From the NCBI GenBank assembly GCA_030704615.1, contig CM060732.1, positions 17,980,001 to 18,044,000 of the forward strand: a DNA stretch of 64,000 nt. The letters are read 5' to 3'. The DNA comes from Takakia lepidozioides. Lineage: Eukaryota; Streptophyta; Takakiopsida; Takakiales; Takakiaceae. The notes under the pieces are model-generated. The model searched no databases. It saw only the letters and a program-made list of their open reading frames with translations, and was not told the origin of the DNA. How positions within the stretch are numbered: position 1 is the stretch's first letter; every line of letters begins with the position of its first letter. This document shows positions 12,942 to 23,296 of the stretch, in pieces. The position numbers were made by a program, and so were the translations under genes.

Positions 12942-13947
12942 TGTCGGATGGCTTTTACTCACCCATCCCTTCGCTATCCGAGGTGGAAACTCCAAGATAG
13001 AAGAGTTGGATATCTCTAAGCACTCAGCCCGCTCAGAACAATCAGTCATGACCTGCAGCTAGTGAATCATGGTTGTGCTTCCTAATTGTATTCCTTCATG
13101 TTATCAATTTACCCTTCCGTGTATACTGAAGCATCAGATTGCTTCAGTATCTACTAAGTTCCAATTAATCATGCATTCATTCCACAACTTCACTCATATC
13201 TCTCTACACAGTGTGATTGTATCGAATAAGTATCAGATTATGATTTAGCAGGTCAGGCCAATGCCATGGTGACTCTAATCTGCCCTACAGTATCACTACA
13301 GCTTTGCATGTACAAGCATCTATTGTTCATCTCTCCTCCTTCTCCGTGCTCTCGTTCTTGCTCTCCGCCTGATCTCCTCTCATGCATGACCAAGAACCCC
13401 TCCCCATGAAGTGCTCTCTTCCTGTTGCCGCTCTCCTTAATCTACCCCCAAGCTGTTCTAACCACCTAACTAACTAACCGTCACCCCTGAAGTAACACGT
13501 TCCCCCTGCAGATGTCGTTCCCACACAGTCGTTCCCTGTCAATGATAACTGTTCCCCATGTACTGTGACAGGCTGTGTCAAGCTGTGCCGAGCTGTGACT
13601 GGCTGTGTAAAGTTGTGTCGGGCTGTGTCGGGCTGTGTACAGCTGTGCGAAGCTGTGGTGGCTGTGACTGACTGTGACGGGCTGTGTGAAGCTGTGCAAA
13701 ACTGTGGCGGGCTGTGACTGGCTGTGACGGGCTGTGTGAAGCTGTGCAAAACTGTGGCGGGCTATGACTAGCTGTGACGGGCTGTATGAAGTTGTGTGGA
13801 GCTGTGTCGGGCTGTGTCGGGCTGTGTAACCTCCCTAAAGCCTACTGCTGCCACCCCTAAGGCTCATGTTGGTCTCAGTCTGCACAAAAATTAAGGGTAC
13901 CCCACAGAACCCGTAAAAGCGTCTAAGTCCCAAGCAGCCCTCTAACA
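12942..13947 (-). repeat. 3' LTR of the Tat/Athila-like element
   Basis: The LTR ends are TGTCGGATGG (left) and CCCTCTAACA (right). It contains a GGCTGTGWC-type minisatellite at about 13562-13830. It is similar along its length to 25584-26598 with scattered differences and small length changes in the minisatellite. Confidence 0.9.
13562..13830. repeat. GGCTGTG minisatellite inside the LTR
   Basis: Roughly 10-11 bp units (GGCTGTGACT, GGCTGTGTCG, AGCTGTGCAA and variants) repeat about 25 times. The same minisatellite is in the other LTR (26214-26480), the partial LTR (12330-12510) and, shorter, inside the element at 18720-18835. Confidence 0.85.
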
Positions 13948-14171
13948 TTAGCCCTCCCCCTCTCAAAAAATCGTGTCCTCGCGGTTTACTGTTTGGGATT
14001 AGCAAACCTTTGTGAGCGAGCACCCTTCTGACGGTGAGAGTCTCGTGAAGGACTTCGTGTGCGAGCCCGAGTCCTGTCAGTGGCGGATGGAGATGATTGA
14101 GCACTACCTGGAACTGTTTGACCCTCCTTTGGCTGATAACGAGGTAACCTCTTAGGCATAGGAGATCCCCG

Positions 14172-15366
14172 TCATTTCTTCTCTGCCATCTGAAGTGCAT
14201 AGTCCTCTGCCATGTCAAAAGAGTCCGCGGAAGAAACAGTAGTATCAGAATCCTCGTCCCCCCTTAGGTGTTTTAACGGCCGAACTTTAAGTGGAATCAT
14301 GTGTGGCATACAATGTGGTCCCACCATGTCTGGAAGTTTAAACTGTACAACTTGCTGTAAGCGTTTGCAAGCAAAATTAGTGAACGTCATGAACTCCTTA
14401 TCTGTATAGATAAGAGGTGTGCCAATGACTTTGGAACAGTGTAAGTATTTCCAGGCTTCATGCCCCTTAAAGAAAATATCCTCAGGGCCAAATTTATGTG
14501 TTGTCAAATTGTTCCAAGCCAAATGAAACCATGTACGAAGTTGGGAATCCTTCTGCATCATAACTTTTGCATCATGTAGGTACATATGAGGTGGCACTGA
14601 AGGTAAGACCCAATGATCCCCACTGGAATAACTCAAAAATCGGGATTGCGTCCTCTGCTACTCAATGTGATAACGTGCCAGAAAACAAGCAGCATAGTAT
14701 AATCCACAGCCCATGACAATACTTGATACCTCCTTGGTCTTGGTATAAATGTACCCATGTACAACTTGGAAGGCAATTAATTCCTTTAGCATGGTACCTG
14801 CTTCAGACCAGTACCTCGCAAAGTGATGATCCTCAATGGGTCGATTGTTCGGAAGAACCTTAGTCCGAGTTGCCACTGGCAACCAAATACGCATGATCTG
14901 GTAGTAATGTGCCAATGACTGCGGAGGACTAAATTCCTTCCAAGCCAAATCCAACACAATGGGAATTTGGTTGAAGGGCATAATCATAGCCCGACTGTAC
15001 TCCCGTGCAGCAGGAGTCTTAGCTGGGTTAAAAACAGCATCCCCCATACCTCAGGCTGTGGTGTCTGTGTCAGTCCAGTTATGCACGGCCACCTGCTGTG
15101 GTATTGGTACCACTGGCCCTTCTACCACTGGCATCTCCTGTACCGGTATCTCCTGCACCCCCTGCGAAGAAGATTGAAAAATTAGAGACCTGGCATGTAA
15201 ATAAGTAGTCATGAGCTGCTCCTCAGGAACAAAGACTCTCTTGTCAATATTTGAACTCAGGTCATCCACTTGAGTTTGCAGACTGTCCACGTCCTCCTGT
15301 AGCTCCGCTATCCTACTATAGACATTGTCTATAGTAGTTGTGGCAATGTTCTACACCTGCAATCTG
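14172..15366 (-). pseudogene. Extra reading frame of the Tat-like element, C-terminal part
   Basis: One minus-strand frame runs from about 15366 to 14172 with in-frame stops near 15330, at 15051-15053 (TGA) and at 14658-14660 (TAG). Readable stretches include a coiled-coil-like segment (ELQEDVDSLQTQVDDLSSNI), a central region with WKEFSPPQSLAHYY and HFARYWSEAG, and a tail with WFHLAWNNLTTHKFGP and LPDMVGPHC. I recognise no enzyme domain. Its position, between integrase and the 3' LTR, fits the additional ORF known in Tat-lineage elements. It is in the same frame as 15837-16343, from which it is separated by unrelated sequence. Confidence 0.55.
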
Positions 15367-15369
15367 AGC

Positions 15370-15836
15370 TCATTCATCTCGCCCTGAAAGATTCCCTTAA
15401 TTTTAATACCCGCCGGTTCTCAATAGTAGTATGATTTTCGATTTGTGGACGGGTATCAATAGGATGGGTATTCCAATCTAATACCAGCCGGTTATCAACC
15501 CGGGTATAAAAAATAATTAAAAAAAAAAACCCCCCACTAAATCATTAATATGTATTGAATTGAGAAGATTCAGTTGATTTCACAAAGAAATTAATTATTT
15601 CTGTTGCAAAATTATACATAATAACAACGTTGCAAATTTTAGTATCCAAATTGAAGCAAGCTTAGTTAAAAGAAGACTGATTGCAACCCTCATTGTCAAA
15701 TAAACCAGCATTTGCAATGAGGTCTTCATATTCATCAATCAAATTGTCTTCCGACAAAAAGAAATCCTTGATCCCGCCCGAAACCACCTTGTAAAAGCTT
15801 TTGTGGTGCTTTGCCTTCTACCGGCCCTTGTGCTAA
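15370..15836 (-). other. Unrelated segment interrupting the extra frame
   Basis: The extra frame is interrupted by about 470 bp of AT-rich DNA. Its minus strand contains one clean C-terminal-like peptide (VVSGGIKDFFLSEDNLIDEY and on to NEGCNQSSFN, then stop; about 15665-15810). Two copies of an AATACC-GCCGGTT motif lie at about 15407 and 15480. No terminal repeats or target duplication were established. It could be a captured or inserted exon fragment. Confidence 0.4.
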
Positions 15837-16819
15837 CTAGACCTGCATAAGGTGGTTATCCACCAAGTCGTGTGTGGCACCCCTGAGAGTCTGCTCCTCC
15901 GTGAGTCTGTACACATCTATCTGCTGTTGTAAAGCCTCCATGCGCTTCGCATGAGGTTCAACCAGACTCGCATAGGCAGCAGCCAGATTATTGGCTTCCT
16001 TCCGAGCCTTGTTAGCCACAGAAAGTTCATTTCTATTGACCATGACTGTTTGTTGCAACTCCAGGATGTACCTCTCATGGTCAGCCTCAATCTGTCTATA
16101 TTGTTTGAAAGTATTCTCATTGCGACAGATTGTATTCTTCATATCAACAATGAGTTTTGCTTGCTCTATTATCTCAGCTTCTGCCCTCATACATCTTTCC
16201 CCTTGTCTGTTAACTTCTGATGCAGTTTGCTCAAGAATAGTTGTGAGTGTAGCACATTGTATGGTCATCTTCTCATGTACTGCCTCCAACTCTGTATGTA
16301 GTACATTCACTTCTTGCAACTTGCCCTCATGCTTCACCTGCATTTGGTATAACTATTGCTTATGTGCTCATGCAACTGGTCCTGCTCGAGGCATGCTTCA
16401 ATCAAATGTCCCTTGGCCAACTACAAAGCAGCCTTTGTGTCCTCCAACTCCTGTTGTAACTTGAGATTGACCTCCTCATCTATCTTGTTAGCACACTCCG
16501 TGGCAATTCGAGCCTCAAACTCTTTCTTGAGTTCTTCCCTCAAAGCTGCCAATTGGGTAGATGGAACATGGGATTTCACATAAGTGCCCAACAAATTAAG
16601 TATCCTGCTAATGGAATTCATAAGCATGGCCTGTTGAGGGTCATCATGGTGAACTTGCTGTTGTTCTCCTTGATCCTCCACAGTGTGATGCCTCACCAAC
16701 CATTCAGGCCATTGTCCCACCAGATTCTCTTCCTGAACCACCTCATCCTCCACCGGTGTTGCAGTGTCCTTATTTTCTACCCCTGGTACCTCCGTCACAG
16801 GTGTGGATATTACATGCAC
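15837..16819 (-). pseudogene. Extra reading frame of the Tat-like element, coiled-coil part
   Basis: From 16343 to 15837 a 168-residue stretch is rich in E, Q, K and L with heptad spacing (LHTELEAVHEKM, ILELQQTVMVNRNEL, MEALQQQIDVYRL) and is predicted to form a long coiled coil. The preceding part (16819-16421) is acidic and in the frame of the upstream segment, ending in TAG at 16421-16423. A coiled coil in this position would suit a structural or multimerising role, which is inference. Confidence 0.55.
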
Positions 16820-16828
16820 AACAGGGTT

Positions 16829-18235
16829 TTACCTGGACAAGCGCTGCACCTCTGGAACAACTGATTCCCTTACCAAGCCAGAGTTTTCATAGAGAAGGTC
16901 ACCCTTCTCAATTTCGGCCACGACCTGCTCTGTAGTGGGAATGTCCAAGCCTTCTCCGTCCAGAGCAATTGGGGGTTGTGTCACAACATACTCTAACTGT
17001 GGAACCTCTAAAACAACTGAGTCAACTGGTTGTGGTGGCTGTGGTATCGAAGTGACTTCCTCTTCCCTCTCCGAAGGTCGTGCTTCCAATAATAACAGCT
17101 CTCTATGCTGCTGTGCCCCATCCTGCACAAAAGCTTGGGAAACATTATCTTGCGGTTTCCGTGAAGCCAGTGGATCGACCACTACAGTCATACCCCGCTT
17201 CTGTCTCTTAGACTGGTGTTGCCCTGCCAGTCCACCCTCACTATGTGAAGAGCCCTGCTCTTCAATTGCAGTGATTTTTGCCTCAAACACTCCCATCTCC
17301 TTACGTTCCCGAGTATCAAGTATGCAAGAATCAAGAATGATTTGGGCAATGACTAGACCAGACACAATGATCGGAGACTTAGCAGCAGTGCCCTGTAACC
17401 TCTTCATCTCGTCCACCAGACCATTGTGCATTAACTCCGCCCAAGCTACATCCTCTCCTCTCAAAGCTTTCAGGATCTCCTCTGTGAATGACCTGCTCAA
17501 ATATTGTTGGTTCTGTTTCATGGCAAACAGAACGTTCAATATTTGGCCAACTTCTCTGAGCCCTGGGTACTCGGCTTTGGTACAGGCGTAACCTTGAGTT
17601 TTAAAGAAACTCCCTTCTTGGAACAAATTCCCTATCTGTAATCTTGCCCTGTGCTCATCCACATCCACATGACCTGATGGCAAATCAAACAATTGTTGCA
17701 GGTACTGGGGAGTAATTTCTATATCTACTCCCCTCACCTGAGTAACTCCCGTCCGAGGCTCAAAGTTCTGAAGGAATTGAATCATATACTGCCGATGATG
17801 CAAGGACCAATCCTTGCGTAGCAGCCCCTCCAATCGCAACTCCCTTAGCAGCTGCACTACCTGCGGTGCTGCAATTGTTTGCTTCTGCAGTATCGTGGTG
17901 CTCTTCATCCTGATATCCTCCATTCCCCTCACTCTCTTCATTCTAGACAAACAAAAAGGCTTTGTTTGAAACAGCTGAAGGAAAGCTTGCAGGGCACAGA
18001 GCATGAAGGTATGGTTGGCACAAAATGGAACAGGTAAGTGCGTATAAGCCTGTGGGGCTTGCAAGTATTGAGTGAGAGAAAATGTACTCTCAATTCGTCC
18101 ATCCTGGCGCCACTGTGTGAGAAGTAAAGCGAGTGTATAATCCGTTACATCCGCCATAGCTACAAAGCTAGTGCTTTGATTGCCCCTCCCGTCGAGACAT
18201 TGGCTATTCAGAGCCACCCCGACTCTTCCGCTCAT
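16829..18235 (-). CDS. Extra reading frame of the Tat-like element, N-terminal 468 residues
   Basis: This is a 468-residue frame starting at an ATG at 18235 and stopping at a TAA (16829-16831), after which the same frame continues to 16421. The protein has a mainly helical N-terminal half (LTQYLQAPQAYTHLP, MKRVRGMEDIRMK, LLRELRLEGLLRKD, EITPQYLQQLFDLPSG) and a low-complexity, proline- and glutamate-rich C-terminal half. I recognise no domain. It lies 22 bp downstream of a small zinc-knuckle frame and has no homologue I can name. The placement matches the extra ORF of Tat-lineage elements, for which no firm function is known to me. Confidence 0.6.
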   Translation of the reverse strand: MSGRVGVALNSQCLDGRGNQSTSFVAMADVTDYTLALLLTQWRQDGRIESTFSLTQYLQAPQAYTHLPVPFCANHTFMLCALQAFLQLFQTKPFCLSRMKRVRGMEDIRMKSTTILQKQTIAAPQVVQLLRELRLEGLLRKDWSLHHRQYMIQFLQNFEPRTGVTQVRGVDIEITPQYLQQLFDLPSGHVDVDEHRARLQIGNLFQEGSFFKTQGYACTKAEYPGLREVGQILNVLFAMKQNQQYLSRSFTEEILKALRGEDVAWAELMHNGLVDEMKRLQGTAAKSPIIVSGLVIAQIILDSCILDTRERKEMGVFEAKITAIEEQGSSHSEGGLAGQHQSKRQKRGMTVVVDPLASRKPQDNVSQAFVQDGAQQHRELLLLEARPSEREEEVTSIPQPPQPVDSVVLEVPQLEYVVTQPPIALDGEGLDIPTTEQVVAEIEKGDLLYENSGLVRESVVPEVQRLSR

Positions 18236-18256
18236 AACACTTCCTATTTCTTGTTC

Positions 18257-18631
18257 TTATTTCTTGGAGGGAACCACCTGCATGTAATTCGCACTCCTGA
18301 TTGGCTGTGGCCTGCTTAGATAATTTCTTAATTCCACCCCCCTCCGTGGACATTCCCACCTGGAATGTCCAGTAGGATAGCACATGTGACATAGGTCCCT
18401 CTTTTCTGTACTCGGAAAGGGTTCCGTTACCCTTACTCTGAATGCATTAATGGGCCCACAATTAGTATTAGCTGTTGTACCGGGTAGGTACTTTGACGGC
18501 CCTATTTGTCCTCTTGCATGATGAAACCCACTTTTGCAATCGATGCAGTGCGGTATGCTTCGCCTTAGTGGCCACGTGTCTGTTTCTAGACACGCCCCCG
18601 ACTTCCCCGCTCCACGTGGCATATTCTCCAA
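18257..18631 (-). CDS. Small zinc-knuckle protein of the Tat-like element
   Basis: A 124-residue frame contains a CCHC knuckle, CHMCYPTGHSRWEC (C-x2-C-x4-H-x4-C), near residue 85, and a looser HCIDCKSGFHH cluster near residue 28. CCHC knuckles bind single-stranded nucleic acid and normally sit in gag. Here it lies downstream of integrase, directly before the 468-residue frame, so it may be the N-terminus of the same extra protein. The short gap and stop between them make this uncertain. Confidence 0.55.
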   Translation of the reverse strand: MENMPRGAGKSGACLETDTWPLRRSIPHCIDCKSGFHHARGQIGPSKYLPGTTANTNCGPINAFRVRVTEPFPSTEKRDLCHMCYPTGHSRWECPRRGVELRNYLSRPQPIRSANYMQVVPSKK

Positions 18632-18719
18632 GTTTGACTTCCAAACTTCTTCTTCACTTTATGGCCACTTTTCTAACGTTAACCCGCGTCCACCTGTCAC
18701 TGACCCTTTGGTCTGTGTA

Positions 18720-18835
18720 ACATGCATGGGCTGTGTTGGGCTGTGACAGGCTGTGTGGCATTGTGGTGGGCTGTGATAGGTTGTGTGACATTGTGATGGG
18801 CTGTGATAGGCTGTGTCACGCTGTGATGGGTTATG
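18720..18835. repeat. Short GGCTGTG minisatellite inside the element
   Basis: Repeats of the type GGGCTGTGATAGGCTGTGT resemble the LTR minisatellite but lie between integrase and the extra frame. This suggests the minisatellite has spread inside the element. Confidence 0.7.
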
Positions 18836-18839
18836 ATAG

Positions 18840-20526
18840 CTATGCGAACACCTGTACTTTCCGCCTTGGTCATATACGCTCGGCTTAGCGACAAGTGCTC
18901 CATACTCTGTTGGTATCACTGGCGCAGCCCGTGACTGTTTTTGCGTTTCAACATGCAAATCGTGCTGCAATGGTTTGTAATGGATACCACTGTACCCCTT
19001 CAACTTATTGGCATTGACTCTTCCCAGCATTTATTTGTTAATGGTTTGTAACATGGCGGTGTTATTATCATACATCTTCTGTATGACATAAGGTCATTTC
19101 CATGGTGATTTAAGCTTAGAAGCTTTAATTTTCCCCTTCTTCTGCAACCACAGAACCAAATCTCCCGTCTTAAAAGTCTTTAATTTACCTTCATCAAACT
19201 GATCCTTCCTCTTCATCTGAATTCTGGTCATGCTGCATCAGCACGTACTTCTTCCACATGGTATAATTCATGTTTCCTGACATTAATTGAATCTTCCAAT
19301 TCCATTCTCCTCCCCCATTCAGTTCTCATGGTAGGTAACAAGAATTCCACTGGAAGTAAAGCTTCCATATCATAAACTAATTGGAATGGTGTATACTTAG
19401 TGGTGACTTTATATGAAGTCCTGTATGACCACAAAGCTGTCAGCAGCTTTGTATCCCAATCTGTTCTATTTGCATTTACTATCTTAGCCAAGATAGTACA
19501 TAGTATTTTGTTGGTAGCCTCTGCCTGCCCATTACCTTGTGGGTAATAAGTTGTACTCTTCCTATGCACAATCATGAACTCTTTAGACAATAGTTCAATG
19601 GTCTCATTAATGAAGTGACTTCCCTGGTCACTGATAAATTCCAGGGGACAGTCAAATCGTGTAAGTATGTTCTCATATAGGAACCTTGCTGTGGACTTAG
19701 CTGTGTTGTCCCACAGAGCTTTAGCTTCCACCCACTTTGTAGTATAATCAGTGGCTGTGATTATATATTTGTTCTGTGTATTCTTGGCTGGTGGGTTAAT
19801 TGGTCCAACAAAGTCTAGTCCCCATTTCTGAAATGGTTCAGTAGGCATCGTAGGATACAAAGCCATCTTCCCAAATCTCTGCAATGGTCCTAGTCTCTGA
19901 CACTCATCACAACTCTGACAATACTTGTGTACATCTTTGAACAAAGTATGCCACCAGTAACGTGCAAGTAGTATCTTTCTACTGGTAGTCTCTTCTCCAA
20001 AATGACCTCCAGCCACTCCTTTATGAACTTCCTCCAAAACTTTATTTACTTCATGGTGGTACAAGCATCGTTTAAGTACTCCATCAGGTCCTAGCTTATA
20101 CATTCTACCCCCTACCATAATATAAGGTAAAGCCTTGATAGCGATTCTCTTCCTCTGCTCATTTCCATAACTAGGTGGACACTGACCATGAGTAAGGTAG
20201 TATCTGATTGGCCACTGCCAATCTAACCAGTCATCTGCACTTCCCTGCACCTCCACTGCAAATAAACTCGCAACAGGTAATTGGTCGTCTACTCCTGTGG
20301 CGGGCTCTCCTGTTGATAGGCGTGACAAGTGATCTGCCACAAGATGCAAACGGCCAGGCTTGTAAACAACTTCGAACTCAAACTCGTGCAAGATTATTAA
20401 CCACCTTGCTATCCTTCCACTTATCAAAGGTTTGTTCACCAGATATATCAGAGCCTGGTGATCCACGTAAAACATAAACTTTCTTCCCAATAGGTAATGC
20501 CTGAATTTCTTGACTGCATAAATCAT
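18840..20526 (-). pseudogene. RNase H C-terminus and integrase of the Tat-like element
   Basis: The frame starts with the end of RNase H (YVDHQALIYLVNKPL, ARWLIILHEFEFEV, ADHLSRL). It then has the integrase H-H-C-C zinc domain (HHEVNKV ... CQSCDECQ) and the catalytic D-D-E core (GLDFVGPI, FISDQGSHF, YYPQGNGQAEATNK). The frame stops at 19228. The C-terminal GPY-type module (FKTGDLVLWLQKKG ... SPWK-PYVIQKMY) is readable from about 19200 to 18960 in another frame and contains a stop where GPY's G should be. Integrase inserts the cDNA into the host genome. All three catalytic acids are kept. Confidence 0.85.
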
Positions 20527-20606
20527 TGCCAGTGCCCTCTTTCAATTGTGCTATAGTTCCTTTCAGCACTGTTCATGAACCTGCTAGCATAGTACACAGG
20601 TGAATC

Positions 20607-20960
20607 TCATGTAACATTTTGGGCTAACACTGCTCCCAACGTTTCTCCTGAGGCATCACAGTGAGCATGAAATACTACATGCCAGTGAGGGTTAATCAAC
20701 ACAGGTGTAGTTGTTACTGACAATGTAAGTTCCTCAAAAGCCTGTTGACATTCAGCTGTCCATGCAAACACTGCATCTTTCTTCAGAAGCTTGCTCAATG
20801 GTGCTGCTATCTGTGCATACCGTCTGACAAATCTTCTGTAATAACTAGTTTGTCCAAGGAATCTCCTTAGACTTTTAACATTTACTGGTGGTGGAGAGGC
20901 TTTAATGGCCTCTGTCTTTTTGGGATTCACAAGTAGTCCCTCATACACACAATGTGTCCC
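20607..20960 (-). pseudogene. RT connection and RNase H N-terminus of the Tat-like element
   Basis: The sequence reads GLLVNPKKTEAIKASPPP, then FLGQTSYYRRFV, then the first RNase H motif HAHCDASGETLGAVLAQ. RNase H removes the RNA strand during cDNA synthesis. It lies one frame away from the RT core, so a frameshift occurs near 20945. A TGA at 20607-20609 and a second shift near 20525 separate it from the rest of RNase H. Confidence 0.8.
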
Positions 20961-21589
20961 AAGAGCACCCCTGAGTTCACACAGAAAGTACACTTCTCTG
21001 GATTCAGGCACAGACCTCTCATCCTGCATCTGGCCAAACATAACTCCAATTTATGCAAGTGCTCATTCTTAGAGCTGTACACACTAAAATCATCCAAGAA
21101 CACCTGCATGAAATCATCCAGATACTCATGAAAAGATTCACTTATCACTCTCTGAAAGGTTGCTGGTGCATTACAAAGTCCAAAAGGCATGACTTTGTAT
21201 GCATAAGCACCCCAGTTTGTGATAAAAGCTGTTTTTCCTTGGTCTTCTTCTGCCACTTGCACTTGATTATAACCACTGAAGCCATCCATGAATGAGTACA
21301 TCTCATGGCCTGCCACAGTGTCCAATACCGCTACTGTGAATGGCAAAGGGAAATGATCTTTCTTCGTGCAAGCATTCAACTTCTTATAGTTCACACAAAC
21401 TCTCAGTTTACCATTCTTCTTGGGAACTATCACAATGGGTGACAACCAAGTTGTATACTCTATCGGGTATATAAACTTAGCCTCAACCAACATCTTGATC
21501 TCTTCTCCAACCTTCTGTGCATAGTTGGGATTCATTCTGTACCTTGCCTGTTTGATTGGTACTGACCCTGGTTCCAGTTCAATCTTATG
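20947..21589 (-). pseudogene. Reverse transcriptase core of the Tat-like element
   Basis: Typical Ty3 reverse transcriptase blocks occur in order: WLSPIVIVPKKNGKLRVCVN, YSFMDGFSGYNQV, VMPFGLCNAPATFQR and the catalytic FLDDFSVY (about 21075-21100), whose two aspartates bind metal. The frame is the same as gag and protease, consistent with one polyprotein, but is separated from upstream by TAG at 21590-21592. Confidence 0.88.
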
Positions 21590-21592
21590 CTA

Positions 21593-23280
21593 ACAGATCT
21601 TAGGTGGTATCCCTTTTAGATCCTCATAGCTCCAAGCAAATACATCTTTGTATTTGATGAACAAACTCTTAGCTTCCTCAAAGAATTGTGGCTCCAAATC
21701 AGCCCCTACCTTCACCATCCTCGGTTCATCTTCAGTTCCCACATTCACTTCTCTCACCTGCTCATCAGCTGTGATTGTCCAACCAGTCACCACTTCATCC
21801 TGTAAACTCACAGTGGCTGGTTCCTCTAGGATTTCCATTTCTCCCTCTCTTTCTTCATAGAAATGTGGTGGGTAACTGCTTGTTTCACCCTCAATTGGTG
21901 TTGCTGTCACTACACCACAGCAGATACCTTTTAAACAACTTAGGCCTTCCAGCTGCATCTCTGCAACCTGCTCCCACTCTGGGTGTGCAGCGAACAGGGT
22001 AGCTTCCTGCTCCTCATCAAGTCTTCCCCTCCAGTCATACTCCCTGACCCCTCGAGGTCTTCTCGTAGCAGGTAATCTACTAGATTTCTTAGTGGTGATT
22101 TGTATCTTGTGCATCCCATCATGCACAGTTAGTAACTGGGAATTCCAGTCATGGAATACCCTGGCCTGTTTCAGCCACGGTCGTCCCAACAATAAGGAGT
22201 AAACTTCCATGACTTCATCCATTTTCAACACAGTTACTGTGATCATAAAGATCATCTTTTGAATCTATATCTTAACTCCTCTTATCAATCCCAATGGCTG
22301 TACACTTCTTTGATCTGCCATTGTTACTGTAAATGGGGCTGGTTTCATGTTACTTAGACCAAGCTTCTGCCTTAATTGGTCTGTCATGATATTCACTCCA
22401 GAGCCTCCATCAATCAGTACATCAGTTAGTTCTGTGCTTCCAATTCTCAATTGGATTATTGGCATAGAATCATCAAAGTCCATGACTGTTTCTCGCCCTT
22501 CCGGCTTCACATTATAACTAGTCACTTTGCTGTTCAGGTCTGTGTTCCCTGTCACATGGGCAATTCGATTGATTGCTTGATACAGCCTGTGTCTACAATA
22601 AGGTGCCACAGCCAATAGCTATCCAATGGTAATCTCCGCTTTGGACTGGCATATTACTTCAGCCAAAGTCCCTTCATTACTCTGCATGTCTGCAGCTTCT
22701 TTCTTCCCTTCATCCTCACTCACTTCCTCTTCTCTTTCAGAATCAGAGGAATCTGCCATAGGAATATCAGTACTCTTCTGCATTTCCCTTATGGTATCTG
22801 CCACTTCCTTGTGCAGTTCCTTCTCATCTCTCCAAGCCTCATCATTTTCAGGCACATCACTGCCATCTTCATTATCATCATCTTCCTCATCTACTGGAGG
22901 TATTAATTTAGCTTTGCTTCTGGTTACTATCATCGTACTCACTTCTGGTGCAACACATGGCCTAACCATGTGAGCTGCCACCACTGGGCCCTCATTCACA
23001 TGAGCTCTCATCTCATTCTGGTGTCTAATCCAGAATGAACAGGCTGCCTTGCGATGTCCTGCCTGATTACAATAATAACACAATTCTTCACCATTGGGTC
23101 CTCGCCCTTGGTCTGTTCTAGGATTATTTCTGTAATCCTAATTTCCTGGCTGGTAATTCCCCCTTGGATTACCCTGATAGTTGCCCTTGGAATTTCCTTG
23201 GTAATTCCCTCTTGGATTACCTCTCCCTTCCATACCATTGTTATAACCACCAGGCCTACCATAGTGGTCCTGATCACTGT
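21593..23280 (-). pseudogene. Gag C-terminus, aspartic protease and linker of the Tat-like element
   Basis: A single frame interrupted by TAG codons at 23138-23140, 22619-22621 and 22265-22267. It begins with a Gly/Asn/Arg-rich stretch (RGNYQGN repeats) and a zinc knuckle CYYCNQAGHRKAAC. An acidic linker follows, then the protease: TDVLIDGGSGVNIM carries the active-site D-G-G-S form seen in many plant elements, in place of D-T-G or D-S-G. The linker to RT contains LLLGRPWLKQ. The protease cleaves the polyprotein. Confidence 0.82.
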
Positions 23281-23296
23281 TTCTTCTTGGCTGGGG

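Noticed and set aside
12319-13749. Frames with SQPDTASHSQ / ARHSFTQPVT repeats
   Set aside because: They translate the GGCTGTG minisatellite in the LTRs and have no other support.
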